Of a stretch of 64,000 nt of DNA, positions 60,605-64,000 are shown piece by piece. The stretch lies in the NCBI GenBank assembly GCA_040399685.1, contig JBBART010000001.1, forward strand, positions 124,001 through 188,000, read 5' to 3'. The notes below the pieces were generated by a model that was not told where the DNA came from, ran no database searches, and saw nothing but the letters and a program-made list of their open reading frames with translations. A program made the translations under genes and the position numbers. This DNA comes from CAIQQQ01 sp040399685 (GTDB taxonomy: Bacteria; Pseudomonadota; Alphaproteobacteria; Acetobacterales; Acetobacteraceae). Positions within the stretch are counted from its first letter, which is position 1. Each line of letters opens with the position of its first letter.

Positions 60605-60692
60605 CCGCAGGCGTCACGACGAACGGCTTTGCCAGGGCTGGTGCGTCAGCCCTCGGCAGGGCGTCTCGTTGGATATTTGGGGATGTAATATA

Positions 60693-61316
60693 GTGGCTCC
60701 ACGCACCGCCGTCGTCGCACTTGCCACGCCGCATTCCTGGCTTGAAGACGCCTATGCCCTGCTGGTGGGGGCCATGCTGATCGTCATCGGGTTGTTCCTG
60801 CTGCAATCGGCGGGGCTGGTGACGGGCGGGATCGCGGGGATTGCGCTGCTGGTGTCGTATGTGTTGCCGTATCCGGTCGGCATCATCTTCTCGGTCGTCA
60901 ACATCCCGTTCTTTATCTTTGCCTATTTCGCCATGGGCGCGCGGTTTGTCGCCAAGACGATGGTGGTCAGTTTCGGCCTCATCGGTCTGATGGCGCTGAT
61001 GCCCGTTGCGTTGCGCATCGCCCAGGTCAACCCCGCCTTCGCGGCCCTTGCGGGCGGCACGCTGTGCGGCATGGGCATTCTGTCGCTGGCCCGGCACGAG
61101 GCGGGTGTGGGCGGAACGGGGATTGTGACGTTCTGGCTGCAACGCAAGCACGGCATCAATGCCGGCCGCAGCCAGCTTGCCATCGATGTGTGCATCTTGG
61201 CGGCGTCTGCGGCGGTGGTCACGCCGGTGCAGATCATGTGGTCGGCGTTGAGCGCATTGGCCATGAGCGGCGTTGTGATGGTGTGGCACAAGCCGGGTCG
61301 CTATACCGGATATTAG
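60693..61316 (+). CDS. YitT family membrane protein
   Basis: The protein has about 207 residues from GTG 60693; a TTG at 60669 would add 8. About six hydrophobic helices are seen, with the YitT-type glycine-rich motif LQSAGLVTGGIAGIALLVSY in the first repeat and RHEAGVGGTGIVTFWLQRKHGI in the second. The family is widespread; its role is unclear, and transport has been suggested. Its TAG stop overlaps the convergent MFS stop codon. Confidence 0.85.
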   Translation: MAPRTAVVALATPHSWLEDAYALLVGAMLIVIGLFLLQSAGLVTGGIAGIALLVSYVLPYPVGIIFSVVNIPFFIFAYFAMGARFVAKTMVVSFGLIGLMALMPVALRIAQVNPAFAALAGGTLCGMGILSLARHEAGVGGTGIVTFWLQRKHGINAGRSQLAIDVCILAASAAVVTPVQIMWSALSALAMSGVVMVWHKPGRYTGY

Positions 61317-62692
61317 GCGCGGCGGGCGGTCAGCGCTGCTCCCGCCTGACCGGACAGCCGCAGGCCGCCCAGGCTCACGATCGTCATCAGCACACCCATG
61401 ACGACGAAGCTTGCATGAAACACGGACAGTGACGGCACGTCCGGGGCGCCGAGCACATGTCCTGTCGCCTGCAGCGTGACCGCGGCCAGCGCCACGCCCA
61501 TGCCGAAGGCGATCTGTGTGGCCACACTGAACAGCGTGTTGGCCGAGCCCATGGCCGCTTGCGGCACGTCGGCGAAGGCCAGGCTGGAGAGAGCGGTGAA
61601 CTGCAGCGAGCGCGAGGCGCCCGATACCACCAGCAGGCCGAGCAACACCGCGTCTGGCGTGGACTGGGTGAGGGCGGCACAGCCGAACATGGTGACGGCC
61701 TGCAGCAGGCCATTGGCCACGATAATGGCCCGAAAGCCGAAGCGGCGCAGGATGGGGGTGGTCAGCGGCTTGATGGTGATGTTGCCGGCAAACAGCGCCA
61801 ACACCATCAGGCCGGCATGGAACGGGTCCAGCCCGAAGCCCAATTGGAACATCAGCGGCAGCAGGAACGGCATGGCGCTGATCAATGCGCGCATGAGGCT
61901 GCCGGTGATCATCACCATGCGAAACGTGGCGATGCGGAAATTGGCAGGATTGACCAGGGGATGCGTACAGCGCCGGATATGGGCCGCGAATGCCAGCCCA
62001 GAGACGAGTGCTGCGCCCAGCAGCAAGCCTGCCTGGGGCCAGTTCACGTTGCTGCCGCCAAGCCGGTCCAGCCCGGTGGTGCCGCCCAGCAGGCAGCAAC
62101 TGGCGAGCAGGAAGCCGCGCCAGTCAAACGCCCGGCGCATTGTTCCGGCGCCGCGCGGCACCAGCCACAGCGACAGCGCCACGCCGATGCAGCCCAGCGG
62201 CAGGTTGATGAAGAAGATCCAGCGCCAGGAGGCGTGTTCGGCGATCAACCCGCCCAAGGGCGGCCCCAGCAGCGGTGCTGTCAGGGCTGGCCAGGTCAAC
62301 AGCGCGATGGCGCGCATCAGGTCGGCCTTCTCGGTGGTGCGCAGCACGACCAGGCGGCCGACCGGCACCATCATGGCGCCGCCGATCCCTTGCAGCACGC
62401 GGGCCGCCACGAAGGTATCCACCGACTGGGCCAGGCCGCACAGCACCGAGCCGAAGGTGAACAACGCCATCGCCGAGGTGAACACCAGCCGGTTGCCGAA
62501 GCGCTCGCTGGCCCATCCGCCCGGCAGGATGAACACCGCGACGGATAGCAGATAGGCCGAGATGCCGATATGCAGATCGACAGCGGTGCCGCCCAGCGAC
62601 AGCGCCATGCGGGGCAGGGCGGTGGCGATGATCGAGCCGTCCAGATATTCCATGAAGAACGCGCTGGCGACGAGGAGGGCAAGGCGGCTCAT
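61313..62692 (-). CDS. MFS transporter, DHA2 (EmrB/HsrA-like) drug exporter family
   Basis: This 459-residue membrane protein is closely similar to that at 26673-28112. Shared motifs are FMEYLDGSIIATALPRM, RVLQGIGGAMMVPVGRLVVL and GPPLGGLIAEHASWRWIFFI. It would export small molecules in exchange for protons. It overlaps the YitT-family gene tail-to-tail by 4 bases and is divergent from the DUF3775 gene. No local regulator is visible. Confidence 0.9.
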   Translation of the reverse strand: MSRLALLVASAFFMEYLDGSIIATALPRMALSLGGTAVDLHIGISAYLLSVAVFILPGGWASERFGNRLVFTSAMALFTFGSVLCGLAQSVDTFVAARVLQGIGGAMMVPVGRLVVLRTTEKADLMRAIALLTWPALTAPLLGPPLGGLIAEHASWRWIFFINLPLGCIGVALSLWLVPRGAGTMRRAFDWRGFLLASCCLLGGTTGLDRLGGSNVNWPQAGLLLGAALVSGLAFAAHIRRCTHPLVNPANFRIATFRMVMITGSLMRALISAMPFLLPLMFQLGFGLDPFHAGLMVLALFAGNITIKPLTTPILRRFGFRAIIVANGLLQAVTMFGCAALTQSTPDAVLLGLLVVSGASRSLQFTALSSLAFADVPQAAMGSANTLFSVATQIAFGMGVALAAVTLQATGHVLGAPDVPSLSVFHASFVVMGVLMTIVSLGGLRLSGQAGAALTARRA

Positions 62693-62893
62693 GGTTCAAC
62701 TTTCAATCGTGTCGCATGTTTCGTTTCTCGCACGATGTGCATGCGGTCAATAGTCTCCGGGGCGGTCGGACGTCACCGTTTCTGCAAACGGTCTGGGAAA
62801 CTGTGATGCGGCGGCAGCGTTGTCGCTGTGCGTGACGTCAATCCCGCTGCATGGGCGGGCATGGGGTCATCACCATTTCAGAAGGAGACCGAG

Positions 62894-63295
62894 ATGCTCG
62901 CCACTCCATTGCAGAAGCTCGCCTTTATCATCGTCAAGGCGCGGGAGTTCGACGTGCAGGTTCCGGCAGAGGGCCTGGAAGATGGGTCGAACGGGTCGGA
63001 TGATCTTGAGGTTGGGATTCTGGAGTCAACCGCCGACAATCCGACGCTCCTGGAACTCCGCACCATGCTGGTGGATCTCAACGACGACCAGATCACGGAG
63101 GTTGTGGCGTTGGCATGGGTCGGGCGCGGCGACTTCGTGCGGGCCGAATGGAAGGACGCGCTGGCGGCGGCCACGGAGGCGCATAACGAGCGGACCGTGC
63201 CGTATCTGCTCGAAACCCCCAATCTGGGCGACCTGATCGAGCAGGGGCTGGCGGAACTTGGCTATTCCATCATCGATGAGGAGGAGCAGCTCTGA
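62894..63295 (+). CDS. DUF3775 domain protein
   Basis: The protein is 133 residues from the ATG at 62894, with AAGGAG 6 bases upstream; the in-frame extension to 62828 has no such site. The sequence PLQKLAFIIVKAREFDVQV and the following LELRTMLVDLNDDQITEVVALAWVGRGDF match the DUF3775 pattern. It is acidic and soluble with no known function. It converges on lon with a 12-base gap. Confidence 0.82.
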   Translation: MLATPLQKLAFIIVKAREFDVQVPAEGLEDGSNGSDDLEVGILESTADNPTLLELRTMLVDLNDDQITEVVALAWVGRGDFVRAEWKDALAAATEAHNERTVPYLLETPNLGDLIEQGLAELGYSIIDEEEQL

Positions 63296-63307
63296 CGGCT
63301 GCGCTGC

Positions 63308-64000
63308 TCAGAGCTCCAGCGCCGCTGTCACGGCGTTTTCCACCCTGTCCAGCCAGATGAACTCCAACTGCTCGCGTGCCTCGGCGGGGATGTCCTCCAG
63401 GTCGCGGCGGTTGCGGGCCGGCAGCATCACCCGTTTCAATCCGGCGGCGGCGGCGGCCACCACCTTCTCCTTGATGCCGCCCACCGGCAGCACCAGGCCG
63501 CGCAGGCTGATCTCGCCGGTCATGGCGGTGTCGCTGCGCACGTGGCGGCCGGTGAACAGCGAGGCAAGGGCCATGAACATGGCCACGCCCGCGCTCGGCC
63601 CGTCCTTCGGGGTGGCGCCGGCCGGCACGTGGATGTGGATGTCGTTGGTCTCGAACAAGGCCGTGTCCAGCCCCATCTCCTTCGCCTCGGTCTTGATCAG
63701 GCTGAGCGCGGCCTGCGCACTTTCCTTCATCACGTCGCCGAGCTGTCCGGTCAGGATCAGGCGGCCTTTGCCTGGTGTCCGGGCGGCTTCGATGAACAGA
63801 ATGTCGCCGCCGACCGGCGTCCAGGCGAGGCCGGTGGCAACACCGGGCACGCTGGTGCGCATCGCCACCTCGTTCTCGAAGCGCGGCGGGCCGAGCAGGT
63901 CCGCGAGGTCGGCTTCGGTGATGTGGATGTGGTCGGTCGATCCGTCCGCCACCCGCACGGCGGTGCGGCGCAGGGTGCGGCCTATCTCGCGTTCCAGGCT
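63308..64000 (-). CDS. lon: Lon protease, C-terminal proteolytic domain (partial)
   Basis: About 230 residues of the C-terminus are present and the gene continues past the right edge. The Ser-Lys dyad of Lon is visible: serine in TPKDGPSAGVAMFMAL and lysine in LPVGGIKEKVVAAAAAG. The piece at the edge, SLEREIGRTLRRTAVRVADG, is the usual lead-in from the ATPase module. Lon is the ATP-dependent cytoplasmic protease that degrades misfolded and regulatory proteins. The stretch VAMRTSVPGVATGLAWTPVG is also typical. Confidence 0.96.
   Translation of the reverse strand, partial: SLEREIGRTLRRTAVRVADGSTDHIHITEADLADLLGPPRFENEVAMRTSVPGVATGLAWTPVGGDILFIEAARTPGKGRLILTGQLGDVMKESAQAALSLIKTEAKEMGLDTALFETNDIHIHVPAGATPKDGPSAGVAMFMALASLFTGRHVRSDTAMTGEISLRGLVLPVGGIKEKVVAAAAAGLKRVMLPARNRRDLEDIPAEAREQLEFIWLDRVENAVTAALEL

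Overview
The window is about 64 kb of GC-rich bacterial chromosome. Codon use, Tat-type and lipoprotein signals, the oxyR/katG pair, the catabolic ABC operons and a small secreted protein all suggest an alphaproteobacterium, most plausibly Acetobacteraceae. That placement is an inference, because there is no rRNA or other marker gene. It is a catabolic, transport-heavy region with few housekeeping genes (ilvE, lon, an ABC-F ATPase). There are no rRNA genes, intact tRNAs, CRISPR arrays, transposases or phage genes.

Layout. 1-4.1 kb: hydantoinase/oxoprolinase genes hyuA-hyuB, divergent from an IclR regulator. 4.2-10.1 kb: a tripartite RND efflux operon with two lesions, an in-frame amber codon in the inner-membrane pump and an 11-bp C/G tract that puts the adaptor signal peptide out of frame with its body. 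10.2-13.6 kb: oxyR divergent from katG, with an OxyR-type half-site between them. 13.7-16.4 kb: a glycosyltransferase and an ABC-F ATPase. 16.5-19.6 kb: gltIJKL glutamate/aspartate importer. 19.9-26.6 kb: a peptide-type ABC importer operon ending in an amidase and an AtzH/HpxZ-like protein. 26.7-29.7 kb: an MFS exporter, an orphan ModA-like protein and an Asp/Glu-racemase-superfamily enzyme. 29.8-34.8 kb: a Ugp-like ABC importer operon ending in a metallophosphoesterase. 34.9-35.4 kb: a chimeric pseudogene (PdxA tail joined to an amino-acid-binding-protein tail). 35.4-41.8 kb: an SsuABC-like importer co-transcribed with a cysteine-less hydantoin-racemase homologue, an alpha/beta hydrolase and a dihydropyrimidinase-type hydrolase, with a maleate-isomerase-like gene divergent. 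42-46.2 kb: a chemoreceptor, a zinc alcohol dehydrogenase and a TauD/TfdA dioxygenase. 46.4-56.3 kb: a sugar-acid locus with an oligopeptide-type importer, an enolase-superfamily dehydratase, a UxuA-like dehydratase, a GntR/FCD regulator and a KDG-aldolase-like DapA homologue. 56.5-64 kb: a small secreted protein, an arginase-family enzyme, a lipoprotein, ilvE, a YitT protein, an MFS exporter, a DUF3775 protein and the C-terminal part of lon.

How the genes work together. Several operons pair a high-affinity ABC importer with hydrolases acting on amides, cyclic ureides, phosphodiesters or sugar acids. This fits an organism scavenging plant- or soil-derived carbon and nitrogen.

The most unusual features are: a ~153-bp multi-hairpin repeat present twice in opposite orientation, each copy filling a gap between convergent genes and showing compensatory stem changes; the two lesions in one efflux operon; and three Asp/Glu-racemase-superfamily proteins that each lack a different part of the usual catalytic cysteine pair.
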